NCBI GenBank assembly: GCA_017405115.1
Contig: JAFRBA010000157.1
Span: 1 to 17,206 of the forward strand
Source: Kiritimatiellia bacterium
Lineage (GTDB): Bacteria; Verrucomicrobiota; Kiritimatiellia; RFP12; UBA1067
Reading direction: 5' to 3'
DNA: 17,206 nt
Shown here: positions 1 through 6,485 of the stretch, one piece after another
Position numbering within the stretch: position 1 is the first letter of the stretch
Layout of the letters: each line of letters opens with the position of its first letter
The notes under the pieces: generated by a model
Database searches by the model: none
The model's input: only the letters and a program-made list of their open reading frames with translations
What the model was told of the DNA's origin: nothing
Position numbers and translations under genes: made by a program

Positions 1-345
1 CAGGCGCCATCGCTCGTGGACCGTGGCGCCGGGCAGCGCCGAGAAGTCCCACGTCCCGTTGGTCGAGACGGACGCGGAGCTGAACAGCGGCGCGGGAGCA
101 GGCGTTGCGCCCATCATCAACATCGGCTGAGACGCACCCTGCGGCGGGGCGTTGGTGCCGTTCTTCGCGCCGCCGTAGATTGCTGCAACGGCGACGAAGA
201 CGAGGAACAGCGCAATGCGACGAAACGGAATCGCCGAGATCTCGTCCGCCGCGCGGGCGATGCGCCCTTTGTTCTTCAGTATCAGCCACGCGGCGAAGAG
301 AACCGCCGCGCCGACAAGACAGAGTGTTGTAAGGAAGTTCATCAT
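1..345 (-). CDS. N-terminal fragment of secreted/membrane protein, function unknown
   Basis: The reading frame is open from the ATG at 345 to the window edge, so only about 115 N-terminal residues are visible. It begins MMNFLTTLCLVGAAVLFAAW, a hydrophobic segment. A basic stretch (KNKGRIARAADE) follows, then a second hydrophobic segment (RIALFLVFVAVAAIYGGAKN) near residues 43-62, and then a Pro/Ala/Met-rich linker. Two N-terminal hydrophobic segments and a low-complexity linker suggest a membrane-anchored or exported protein whose main domain lies outside the window. A second ATG at 342 could also be used. There is no Shine-Dalgarno sequence, but a TATAAT box ends 12 nt upstream, so the mRNA may be nearly leaderless. 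I do not recognise the family. Confidence 0.6.
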   Translation of the reverse strand, partial: MMNFLTTLCLVGAAVLFAAWLILKNKGRIARAADEISAIPFRRIALFLVFVAVAAIYGGAKNGTNAPPQGASQPMLMMGATPAPAPLFSSASVSTNGTWDFSALPGATVHERWRL

Positions 346-357
346 GCTGTAGGTGGT

Positions 358-366
358 ATTATATCA
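358..366 (-). promoter_or_regulatory. Extended -10 promoter of the gene at 1-345
   Basis: Minus strand reads TGATATAAT, a perfect TATAAT with an extended-10 TG. It is 12 nt upstream of the ATG at 345. No good -35 is seen at 17-18 nt spacing. Confidence 0.55.
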
Positions 367-407
367 GATTGCCGCGTTTCGTGTGGGCTTGTCGGGAACT
401 GCGCAGA

Positions 408-887
408 TCACCGTCGGGCGGAGATGCTGTAGGCCCGGGCGGCGAGACGCTTGGTCGCTATGAAGGCAAGCACGGCTTCGATGGACTTAGCGTCGTAATT
501 GACTTCGAAGATCTTCGTGCCCGTGGCGCATTTACGCGGGGCAAACTCCGCCTCGTACTTCGCGGCAAGCGCCTTCGCCTTGCGCTCACCCTCGGCAATG
601 CCGTTTACTAGCAGAACGCCCGTTATGCTGACTATCTTGCTTTCGGGCGACAGCACGAGCCACACCTCGTCGTATCCTTCCGTCGGCGCGGCGCTTTTGC
701 AGCAGTAGCATGTCGCACCCTGCTTCTTGTCAATTACGACCTTCTTCGGCGCGGAGAACCCGCGCGCCTTGCACACTGCCGCGTCGACCTTGTCTCCCAA
801 CGCGAACCCCAGGAACCTGGGCGGAGGCAGGGCGTCGTCCGCAACTGCCGCGAACGCGGCAACCATTGCACAAGCAGCAACCAGCAT
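408..887 (-). CDS. Small secreted protein, function unknown
   Basis: A 159-residue frame from the ATG at 887. The first 16 residues (MLVAACAMVAAFAAVA) form a hydrophobic signal-peptide core with a likely cleavage after AVA-DD. The mature part is about 140 residues and contains a CYCC cluster plus two more Cys, so disulfides or a metal site are possible. I recognise no family. The annotated ATG lacks the usual basic n-region and sits 17 nt from the only good Shine-Dalgarno (AAAGGAG, 905-911). Three codons upstream, an in-frame ACG at 894-896 is exactly 8 nt from that site and would give (M)KKMLVAAC, a textbook signal peptide. The true start may therefore be the ACG, or a mutated ATG. The gene lies downstream of the methylase module and is separated from it by an inverted repeat at 921-979. 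Confidence 0.6.
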   Translation of the reverse strand: MLVAACAMVAAFAAVADDALPPPRFLGFALGDKVDAAVCKARGFSAPKKVVIDKKQGATCYCCKSAAPTEGYDEVWLVLSPESKIVSITGVLLVNGIAEGERKAKALAAKYEAEFAPRKCATGTKIFEVNYDAKSIEAVLAFIATKRLAARAYSISARR

Positions 888-904
888 CTTCTTCGTCTTC
901 GTTT

Positions 905-911
905 CTCCTTT
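905..911 (-). promoter_or_regulatory. Shine-Dalgarno that argues for an ACG start at 896
   Basis: AAAGGAG on the minus strand. It is 8 nt before an in-frame ACG (896-894) but 17 nt before the first ATG (887). Other genes here, such as the one starting at 10933, use AAAGGAG with a 7-nt spacer. Confidence 0.5.
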
Positions 912-920
912 GTTGTCAGC

Positions 921-979
921 AGTGTTCAGAATATTATGGAAACATGGTCAGACCTCAAATCCAGAATATTCTGAACACT
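921..979. repeat. Perfect 15-bp inverted repeat with 29-nt spacer
   Basis: AGTGTTCAGAATATT at 921-935 is the exact reverse complement of AATATTCTGAACACT at 965-979. The right arm overlaps the shorter palindrome CAGAATATTCTG (962-973). The spacer contains GGTCAGACC (946-954), which matches the core palindrome of the RAYT-flanking repeats at 15358 and 16577. The right arm codes for the last residues of the small ORF at 955-1134. No T-run follows on the minus strand, so a simple terminator is not favoured. It may be a small mobile palindromic element or an operator. Confidence 0.75.
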
Positions 980-1134
980 TGCGCCGCAGCCGACGCCTGC
1001 ATGACGGCATACTCAAGCAAGGCGTCAAGTCGCTTGATCGCCTCTATCTTACCTGTCCGCCGTAGCCACCTGTCCTCCATAGCCTCGGCGAAGGATGATG
1101 GCGTAGGCGGATCGTCTCTCTGCGGTATCGCCAT
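955..1134 (-). CDS. Tiny ORF overlapping the methylase operon, doubtful
   Basis: A 59-residue frame from ATG 1134 (MAIPQRDDPPTPSSFAEAME...). The upstream AGAGGTGA gives a good Shine-Dalgarno. An alternative GTG at 1146 overlaps the methylase stop as GTGA. The placement suggests translational coupling to the large enzyme. However, residues about 12-29 are encoded by a tandem-repeated DNA segment (1052-1085), and the peptide SSFAEAMEDRW resembles low-complexity translations of dispersed intergenic repeats that I recall from several gut bacteria. The C-terminal residues come from an inverted repeat. It is therefore either a real small partner protein or repeat DNA that happens to be open. I favour neither strongly. 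Confidence 0.35.
   Translation of the reverse strand: MAIPQRDDPPTPSSFAEAMEDRWLRRTGKIEAIKRLDALLEYAVMQASAAAQVFRIFWI
1052..1085. repeat. 17-bp imperfect tandem repeat
   Basis: CCTGTCCGCCGTAGCCA (1052-1068) is followed directly by CCTGTCCTCCATAGCCT (1069-1085), with 14 of 17 positions identical. It continues into TCGGCGAAGGATGATG-like sequence. The unit resembles a dispersed intergenic repeat rather than a selected protein sequence. Confidence 0.6.
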
Positions 1135-1142
1135 TTGCTGCC

Positions 1143-3629
1143 TCACCTCTTCAAGAATCCGTATTCGTAGAGCTTTGGCTCAATGCGACGAGCGAGTTGC
1201 TTCATCGCGGCGCGAAGGCTGGCAAGCAGTTCTGTATATCTCGCGTCTGACGATTCGTTATTCATCCGCTCCTTGCCTTTCGCATCCCTCGTTGAGCCTT
1301 GAAAGTGCAGACGGATATCGTAGAACGAGGCGTTTGGATTTGCGTTCGGCTGCGCGTGGTAGTACCTCCACAGCTCGCGCCCTGCATCCATAACGCCCTT
1401 CGCCTCATCTGAAAACACAATCGGCTTTCGTTCTGCCACCGTCGCGCCTACAAACAGTTCTCCTTGGCGAACTCTTTTCTTGTCATCACCCTTCCCTGCA
1501 AGAAAGTCACTCATGAAGTGGCTCTTGAACAAACCCTGCGCATTGACTTCCTTCTCCGTGAACTGTATCCAGTGGTTTATGCCATCAGCGGACTTCACAC
1601 GGTTCTGGCTGTGAAACAGGGTGTAAACAAGGCAGTCAGCCTGAAACCCTTCGCCGGCCTTCCATTCATTGTTCGGGTATAGAAACTGATCTCTATCGTT
1701 CAACCATGTTGATTCCACCGATATGCGCACTGCAAAGGCCGTAGCAATATCGAAAAAGTTGTTGACGGTGATTTCGTGTGTGCGCCGTTGCAATATATCA
1801 TTCGCAGAAGGTTTACTGGCAATAAAAGTTCCACCTTGGTTCTGGAAATCAGAGCACGTTGTCCGTAAGTGACCGAGAAGCGCACCTCTTTTATCGTGCA
1901 TTGTCTTTAACCAATCCATCCATAACCCACCTTTGGCCGGGCAATCAAGTGTATGACCTCCGCAATACTCACCTTTACGATTGTACACATCAGCAACGAC
2001 GAAGGAGAACCGTCCGTTTCCCTGTCGCCACAAGAAGAAACCGATTGGGAACTTGCCCTTTACATTGTCAAAAGTATCTGCGGGAACGATGAAGCACCTT
2101 ACAAGGAGACCTCGAAAAGACCCTCGAAATATTGCGAAATTCGGGGACTGAAGGTGCTTAAGTTTTGAGAACTGGCCAATGACGCATCCAGGAATTTCAT
2201 CATTTATACGCATAAGAAACAGAGCGAATATCTCGTTGGCCGCTGCCCCAATGCGCGATTTGTATTTATGGCTGATTGCATGCCCAACAGCTACGCCTGT
2301 TTTGTTCGTCCCCGTTCCTGTTTTCGCTTTTACAGTGCCTGCCTCCGCGTATGGCGGGTTGATGTAGATTACGAGGCGCTTGCGCTTCTCCACATCGTCC
2401 AGAACGTCGCGCAAATCCTCTGGTATCTTTTCGCTGTCGAGCGGGTCGTTCAAGAAGTCGAACTGAAACACGTGCGCGTCGAGAAGGTTCGCTCCGTTGG
2501 CTATGCGCTGCTTCATCACGGCCACGTCCTGCATGTCGAGCGTCGACGCCCAGACCCGGTGCTTGTTTGTGAGCCCGGCGAGCAGATTGCCCGTTCCCGC
2601 GCAGCAGTCCCAGACATAGTATTCGTCCTGCCAGTTCTCGCCCAGTTCAAGTTCAAGGTAGTGCTGCGAAAGCTCCACCCATTTCTTCGGCGTGAAGAAC
2701 GAGCCCTTACGCTCGCGCACGTCCTGCGGAACGAGAAGGTCGCGGCGGTTGACGATGTACTCGCGGTACTCCTCGCGCGGCGGCCTCTTGTACCGGTTCC
2801 AGAACTGCCTGTGCGCCTTCTGGCCGTCCTTGAAGCGGATGTCCTGAAAAAGCGGAAGGCCGATTCTGCTGACGCCAAGTTCCTGCTTGTAGTGGTCCAG
2901 CTTGAGAAGAATGTTCAGCTTTCTCGAAAGCCCGATGTTGCCCTGGGACAGTATGTCGGCCAGAAAGAAGTCCGCGTCGATGATCCCGTTTTTCTTCGCG
3001 ACATCCCAGTCCGGGATTTCGATCGTCGGCATCACGGCCTCGCGCCACTTGCTGTAGATGTGCGTAAAGTTGTTCTTCGTTATCTGAAGCCGCCTTATGC
3101 CGTCCTCGCCAATCTTGAAGTTGGCCTTTATGAACTTGCGCAGTTCGTCTTCGTCCGTCAGCCAGTTGAACTGCGTTGCGCAGCCGCTCAGCTTCTCGCC
3201 GATCAGCGCATCAAGTTCCTTGAACTCCTTCGTGTCGTGGTCGCTCGGCGTGACATTCCAGTTGAAATCGTTCTTTTCGAATATGTCCATTACCTCGTGA
3301 TACGGTATGAACGCGATCTTCTCCGCGTCGAACGCGCCGAGGAACTTCGGCGGCAGATACTTGTCGAAGGTCTTTTCCTTGCCGATGGTGAGAATCAGCT
3401 GTATGAAGCTTTCGCGGATGTCGGCCTTGTTGCCTTTCTTCGCCTCCGCCCACAACACGCTTTCGGCTTCCAGCAACTTCATCTGTGTAGCCGGCACCGC
3501 CACGCAGAAATCGACGTTGCCGACAATCTGCGTCGTGTCGAAGTCCTTGAACCAGTCGGCGGAGACCTTGTTCTTCAGCTCCTCTTCGCGTATGCTGAGA
3601 GGATAGCGTATGGACGTCGACTTTGTCAT
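1143..3629 (-). CDS. Type IIG-like restriction-modification enzyme / N6-adenine DNA methylase
   Basis: 828 residues from ATG 3629, which is one base after the stop of the upstream nuclease and has AAAGG just before it. The frame stays open further upstream, but that part overlaps the nuclease gene. The N-terminal region has D40 and, at residues 61-65, AEAKK (E62, K64), a possible PD-(D/E)XK nuclease core. The methylase domain shows a motif X-like GSFFTPKKWVEL (309-320), motif I VWDCCAGTGNLL (339-350) and motif IV INPPYAEAG (423-431), the NPPY that defines N6-adenine methylases. The C-terminal 300 or so residues are likely target recognition. Its length and order (nuclease, helical region, methylase, recognition) match single-chain type IIG enzymes. 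The methylase call is firm; the nuclease is inference. Base composition is visibly more AT-rich than the housekeeping genes, which suggests transfer. Confidence 0.85.
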   Translation of the reverse strand: MTKSTSIRYPLSIREEELKNKVSADWFKDFDTTQIVGNVDFCVAVPATQMKLLEAESVLWAEAKKGNKADIRESFIQLILTIGKEKTFDKYLPPKFLGAFDAEKIAFIPYHEVMDIFEKNDFNWNVTPSDHDTKEFKELDALIGEKLSGCATQFNWLTDEDELRKFIKANFKIGEDGIRRLQITKNNFTHIYSKWREAVMPTIEIPDWDVAKKNGIIDADFFLADILSQGNIGLSRKLNILLKLDHYKQELGVSRIGLPLFQDIRFKDGQKAHRQFWNRYKRPPREEYREYIVNRRDLLVPQDVRERKGSFFTPKKWVELSQHYLELELGENWQDEYYVWDCCAGTGNLLAGLTNKHRVWASTLDMQDVAVMKQRIANGANLLDAHVFQFDFLNDPLDSEKIPEDLRDVLDDVEKRKRLVIYINPPYAEAGTVKAKTGTGTNKTGVAVGHAISHKYKSRIGAAANEIFALFLMRINDEIPGCVIGQFSKLKHLQSPNFAIFRGSFRGLLVRCFIVPADTFDNVKGKFPIGFFLWRQGNGRFSFVVADVYNRKGEYCGGHTLDCPAKGGLWMDWLKTMHDKRGALLGHLRTTCSDFQNQGGTFIASKPSANDILQRRTHEITVNNFFDIATAFAVRISVESTWLNDRDQFLYPNNEWKAGEGFQADCLVYTLFHSQNRVKSADGINHWIQFTEKEVNAQGLFKSHFMSDFLAGKGDDKKRVRQGELFVGATVAERKPIVFSDEAKGVMDAGRELWRYYHAQPNANPNASFYDIRLHFQGSTRDAKGKERMNNESSDARYTELLASLRAAMKQLARRIEPKLYEYGFLKR

Positions 3630-3630
3630 C

Positions 3631-4164
3631 TTACTTGCCTTTCCTCTCGCGCATTGCCTTGCGGAAGTCGTAGGGATTGATTGGGTTCTTGTCTTGCCAA
3701 AGGCCGCAGCGGTTCTGCCGCGCTTCTGATTCCGCCTGCGCGTATTCGGGGGTAGAGTCGAAACGCTTGTAATGCCACGCCAAGCCGGCACGGAGCATTT
3801 CAAGGTTGATGTCGAGACCGTCAATGTAGATGGTGCCGAGGATGCGCCCGTACTTGTCACGGCTCTTGTATTTGACGCGGACGTCCTTGCCGAAGACGAG
3901 CGACGAAAGATGCTTCTTCGACTTCTGTCCGAATGCCTGATGTGATTCGGGCGCGTCAATTCCGTTGAGGCGGATTTTATGTTGGGTGGCGTATGTGGAC
4001 GGCGGGTTCATCGAACCCGCCCTACCGGCGGCAGAGAGGATGGTGATAGTGTCGCCGTCGGCGACCTTTACGACGCGGCCGCGAATTTCCTCATCATCGG
4101 ACACACCGCCAATACCGAGAAAAGCCGCGAGTGTCGCCGCCAAAATCAGCATTCCCCTTTGCAC
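3631..4164 (-). CDS. Membrane-anchored or secreted staphylococcal-nuclease-like (SNase) protein
   Basis: 177 residues from GTG 4164, chosen because GGAGAGGGAAC places GGAG 7 nt upstream; ATG 4152 has almost no spacer. Residues 5-20 (MLILAATLAAFLGIGG) form a signal or anchor segment. The SNase fold is clear: GRVVKVADGDTI (29-40), IRLNGIDAPE (64-73), DKYGRILGTIY (103-113) and the terminal GLAWHYKRF and RQNRCGLW. Residues equivalent to the catalytic set are all present: D36/D38, R65, D70, E73, R107. This family hydrolyses DNA or RNA, usually with Ca2+. Odd point: residues about 45-58 (AAGRAGSMNPPST) form an insertion encoded by a palindromic repeat (4001-4021). The gene is followed after one base by the type IIG-like gene, so the two are almost certainly co-transcribed. 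Confidence 0.85.
   Translation of the reverse strand: MQRGMLILAATLAAFLGIGGVSDDEEIRGRVVKVADGDTITILSAAGRAGSMNPPSTYATQHKIRLNGIDAPESHQAFGQKSKKHLSSLVFGKDVRVKYKSRDKYGRILGTIYIDGLDINLEMLRAGLAWHYKRFDSTPEYAQAESEARQNRCGLWQDKNPINPYDFRKAMRERKGK
4001..4021. repeat. REP-like palindrome inside the SNase coding sequence
   Basis: GGCGGGTTC (4001-4009), loop ATC, then GAACCCGCC (4013-4021): a perfect 9-bp stem. It sits in frame between the first two strands of the SNase domain and encodes part of a loop not needed by the fold. The flanks are GC-rich (GTGGAC and CTACCGGCGG). Confidence 0.75.
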
Positions 4165-4175
4165 GTTCCCTCTCC
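4165..4175 (-). promoter_or_regulatory. Shine-Dalgarno selecting GTG 4164 for the SNase gene
   Basis: Minus strand GGAGAGGGAAC directly precedes GTG. GGAG has a 7-nt spacer to GTG 4164, against 19 nt to ATG 4152. Confidence 0.6.
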
Positions 4176-4297
4176 ACGTGACTGCACTTCCTGTCGTCGC
4201 GGAGACCGCCTCGCGTGCATGAAAAAAGAGCGCATATCCAATCCATGCACTCGTCTGAAGCCCTAGCACAGGCTTGAATAGGATGCACGAAGAGAAA

Positions 4298-4317
4298 ATG
4301 CGCCCTATCGGGCGCAT
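4298..4317 (-). terminator. Hairpin with short T-run in the SNase leader
   Basis: ATGCGCCC (4298-4305), TATC loop, GGGCGCAT (4310-4317): a perfect 8-bp stem. On the minus strand it is followed by TTTTC. It lies between the putative promoter (4582) and the SNase start (4164), so it could end upstream transcription or act as an attenuator. Confidence 0.5.
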
Positions 4318-4431
4318 CTCCACTTACATGCCGTCCTATTCAACGTTTTTCTTACGTTTTGAAATGGTGCTAGTATTTCAGACGAACGACGTGTAGCGTT
4401 GATGCTACATTATTGAACGCCCGGCGGGAGC

Positions 4432-4529
4432 GGGAGAGTGTAAAGTTGAAAGTGTAAAGTTGAAGCGACGTCGCGGAGCGACTCCATCATTTTACACTTT
4501 GCATTTTACACTTTACATTCGCCCTCTCC
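4432..4529. repeat. Imperfect foldback element with AAAGTGTAAA repeats
   Basis: The left arm carries GGGAGAG followed by two GTGTAAAGTTGAA-like units. The right arm carries two TTTACACTTT units (4491-4500 and 4505-4514) and ends in CTCTCC. The centre contains the palindrome GCGACGTCGC and GTCGC-GGA-GCGAC. The arms pair imperfectly over about 40 nt. It looks like a MITE or REP-type element with no coding capacity. Confidence 0.6.
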
Positions 4530-4581
4530 GTTTTCCGGACTATGACCCCGCGCCGCGCCAACCGCCTCGCGGGATGTAGGT

Positions 4582-4590
4582 ATTATATCA
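4582..4590 (-). promoter_or_regulatory. Extended -10 promoter, probably for the SNase/methylase operon
   Basis: Minus strand TGATATAATACC, identical over 12 bases to the box at 355-366. It points toward the SNase gene and lies 49 nt past the peptidase stop. Confidence 0.5.
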
Positions 4591-4596
4591 AATTAT

Positions 4597-4630
4597 CTTG
4601 GCGAATGGGCGAACGCCGATTCTCGCCAAG
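4597..4630 (-). terminator. Hairpin just downstream of the M28 peptidase gene
   Basis: CTTGGCGA (4597-4604) pairs with TCGCCAAG (4623-4630), with an inner GGCG-AA-CGCC stem. It starts 9 bases past the stop codon on the minus strand. The following AT-rich tract is weak (ATAATTTG), so it may be a terminator or a 3' stabilising hairpin. Confidence 0.45.
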
Positions 4631-4638
4631 GAACGGTG

Positions 4639-5490
4639 CTACAGCAAAATGTTAAGCATCTCGGCCAGGATCCGGCCGCTCTTGAGCAGGGACTCCTCCG
4701 AGATGTTCTCCATCGTGTCCTTCTCGGTGTGCCAGAACGAGTTGCCCGGCCCGTAGGAGAAGTCGATGAGGTCGATGGCGGGATAGCCCTTCTCCATGAA
4801 CGGCACGTGGTCGTCCTTCACGATCTCATCGATGGTGCGCACGAGATCCGGCAGGCCTGCCCGCTTTGCGGCGTGGACCGCGATCTTGGTCAGGGCCGGG
4901 GAGCCGTTCGCCGGAATCGATATGGAGAGGTCCTTGTCGCCCAGCATGTCGAGGCATATGACAGCCTGCACCTTGCGGCTCTTGTCGGACAGATACTCCA
5001 CGGCGCGCCGCGAGCCCCACAGCCCGTCGTCCGGGCCGTAGGACGTGACGCACTCCTCGCCGTCGGTCCACACCAGAAGCAGGTTGCCGCGGCGATCCTT
5101 CCAGTTGAGAAACGCGTTCGCGATCCCGACGAGCAGTCCCGAGGTCGACGCCCCGTCGTTGGCACCCGGGCAGTTCACGCCCGGCTTCGTGTCGTAGTGG
5201 GAGACCAGCACGACCCATTTCGCGTCGTCCCCGCCGGCGCGGAACTCCGCCAGGAGGTTGGTGAACTCCCTGTCGCCGCTCGGGGTCTTCGCGGTAAAGG
5301 AGTCGCGGCGGACGTTTGCGCCGACGGCGCTGGCGGCGTCGAGAATGTGGTTGGCCGCTATGCGGCCGCGGATGGTGCCCGCGTCCCTCGGCGTGCATTC
5401 CTCGACGAGATTGCGTGCCGTCTCGTAAGAGCGCCTTGCGTCAGCCTGGGTGAAGACGAGACCCGCGGAAAGCAGAAATGCGAAGACCAT
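4639..5490 (-). CDS. M28-family zinc metallopeptidase, secreted
   Basis: 283 residues with an N-terminal hydrophobic segment (MVFAFLLSAGLVFTQADA) typical of export. The co-catalytic zinc ligand pattern of M28 peptidases is complete: H98 in VLVSHYDTK, D112 in GANDGASTSG, E145/E146 in WTDGEE, D181 in CLDMLGD and H254 in SFWHTEKDT. M28 enzymes are aminopeptidases or glutaminyl-cyclase-like proteins; the short single-domain length and the NDGASTSG/FWHTEKDT context are compatible with both, so the substrate is open. The ATG shares its A with the parB stop (TGATG at 5488-5492), so translation is probably coupled to parB. That is an unexpected partner for an exported peptidase. Confidence 0.88.
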   Translation of the reverse strand: MVFAFLLSAGLVFTQADARRSYETARNLVEECTPRDAGTIRGRIAANHILDAASAVGANVRRDSFTAKTPSGDREFTNLLAEFRAGGDDAKWVVLVSHYDTKPGVNCPGANDGASTSGLLVGIANAFLNWKDRRGNLLLVWTDGEECVTSYGPDDGLWGSRRAVEYLSDKSRKVQAVICLDMLGDKDLSISIPANGSPALTKIAVHAAKRAGLPDLVRTIDEIVKDDHVPFMEKGYPAIDLIDFSYGPGNSFWHTEKDTMENISEESLLKSGRILAEMLNILL

Positions 5491-6476
5491 CAGTCGACCG
5501 TGACTCCGATCATCTTTATTAGGCGGTCGAGGTCGTCGTTGTTGAAGAAGTCGATCTCCACGACGCCCTTCGTGTGGCGGCCGTTCTGGTGTGTCATGCC
5601 AGGAGTGATCCTGACGGCGCAGCCGAGATGGCGCTTCATCTGCTCGGAGAGGTTGCGCACATAGGCGTCGGGTAGGTCCGGCGTACCCCTCGGCCTGGCC
5701 GCGGCCGGGGCGTGGAGACGCGCGACCTTGCGCTCGAGCGCCCTGACCGTCAGCTGGTCGTTGACGCAGTCGCGCGCCAGCAGGACGCGCTCCCTCTCGT
5801 CGTCGACGGAGAGAAGCACCGTGGCGTGCCCGACCGATATGGCCTGGCTCGCGACAAGGAGGCGCACCTCGTCGGGCAGTTCAAGAAGGCGAGTCGCGTT
5901 TGCGACCGACGCACGGCCCTTGCCGACTTTCTCGGCGACCTCGGCCTGGGTCATGCCGAACTTGTCCTGAAGCGTCTTGTACGAGACGGCCTCCTCGATC
6001 GGATTGAGGTCCTCGCGCTGGAGGTTCTCAGTTGTCGTCATCACCGCCGCAGTCTGGTCGTCGGCCTCGACGACCGACACGCGGATCTTGCGCCAGCCGG
6101 CCAGCTGCGCGGCGCGCAGGCGGCGCTCGCCGGCGATGAGCTCGTAGCGGCCGTTGGCGATCCGTCGGACCGTCGGCAGCTGGACGAGGCCGCTCTGGCG
6201 CAACGAGTCCGCCAGCTCGCGCAGGTCCTCCTCGCGGAAGTCGCGCCGCGGCTGGTACGGGCTTCGCTCGATGTCGAGGATCGGCAGCTCCATGACCACT
6301 CCGGCAGGGGCGACGGGGGCCAGGGCCTTGGGCACGGCGGGCGGCGCCCCGAGGAGGCCGTCTACGCCGTTGCCGAAGTCGATGCTGCGCCCGAGGCCGC
6401 GCTTCTTGCGGTCAGACGCCACGGAGGCCTTTGCGGCCCCCGTGGCCTTCTTCAGGTATGGACTGCCCTTCGCCAC
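5490..6476 (-). CDS. parB: ParB/Spo0J chromosome-partitioning protein
   Basis: 328 residues. The N-terminal KKRGLGRSIDF (24-34) is the conserved ParB box that contacts ParA. The CTP-binding/ParB-N domain shows RSPYQPRRDF (71-80), GERRLRAA (116-123) and TENLQREDLNPIEEA (149-163). The helix-turn-helix follows (MTQAEVAEKVGKGRASVANA, 175-194), and the C-terminal GVVEIDFFNNDDLDRLI (304-320) is the dimerisation domain. It binds parS as a CTP-loaded clamp for origin segregation. The start is GTG 6476, nine bases after the stop of the upstream gene, with no Shine-Dalgarno. No parA is adjacent and I saw no full parS palindrome in the window. The position could indicate proximity to the replication origin. 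Confidence 0.95.
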   Translation of the reverse strand: MAKGSPYLKKATGAAKASVASDRKKRGLGRSIDFGNGVDGLLGAPPAVPKALAPVAPAGVVMELPILDIERSPYQPRRDFREEDLRELADSLRQSGLVQLPTVRRIANGRYELIAGERRLRAAQLAGWRKIRVSVVEADDQTAAVMTTTENLQREDLNPIEEAVSYKTLQDKFGMTQAEVAEKVGKGRASVANATRLLELPDEVRLLVASQAISVGHATVLLSVDDERERVLLARDCVNDQLTVRALERKVARLHAPAAARPRGTPDLPDAYVRNLSEQMKRHLGCAVRITPGMTHQNGRHTKGVVEIDFFNNDDLDRLIKMIGVTVD

Positions 6477-6485
6477 TGCGAAAGA

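Larger units (their letters stand above)
4165..4638. other. 474-bp non-coding stretch between the M28 peptidase and SNase genes
   Basis: No convincing gene. On the minus strand it holds, in order, a hairpin (4597-4630), an extended -10 promoter (4582-4590), a long imperfect foldback (4432-4529), a short hairpin GTAGC-GTTGAT-GCTAC near 4393-4408, a TGAAAT/ATTTCA pair near 4360-4381, and a GC-rich hairpin with TTTT (4298-4317). If the 4582 promoter drives the SNase operon, the leader is about 400 nt. Confidence 0.6.

Noticed and set aside
2463..2480. GAAACACGTG as a possible parS site
   Set aside because: Only one half matches the parS palindrome, and it lies inside the methylase gene.
2268..3680. 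470-codon open frame on the plus strand
   Set aside because: It is antisense to the methylase gene and shows no recognisable domain; the minus-strand frame has clear motifs.
3630..3959. Upstream extension of the methylase frame by 110 codons
   Set aside because: It overlaps the SNase gene in another frame and is Ser/Thr/Arg-rich without similarity to the family. ATG 3629 has proper spacing after the SNase stop.
4165..4323. N-terminal extension of the SNase gene to ATG 4323
   Set aside because: It would translate a hairpin and non-coding leader, and GTG 4164 has a strong Shine-Dalgarno with a signal-type N-terminus.
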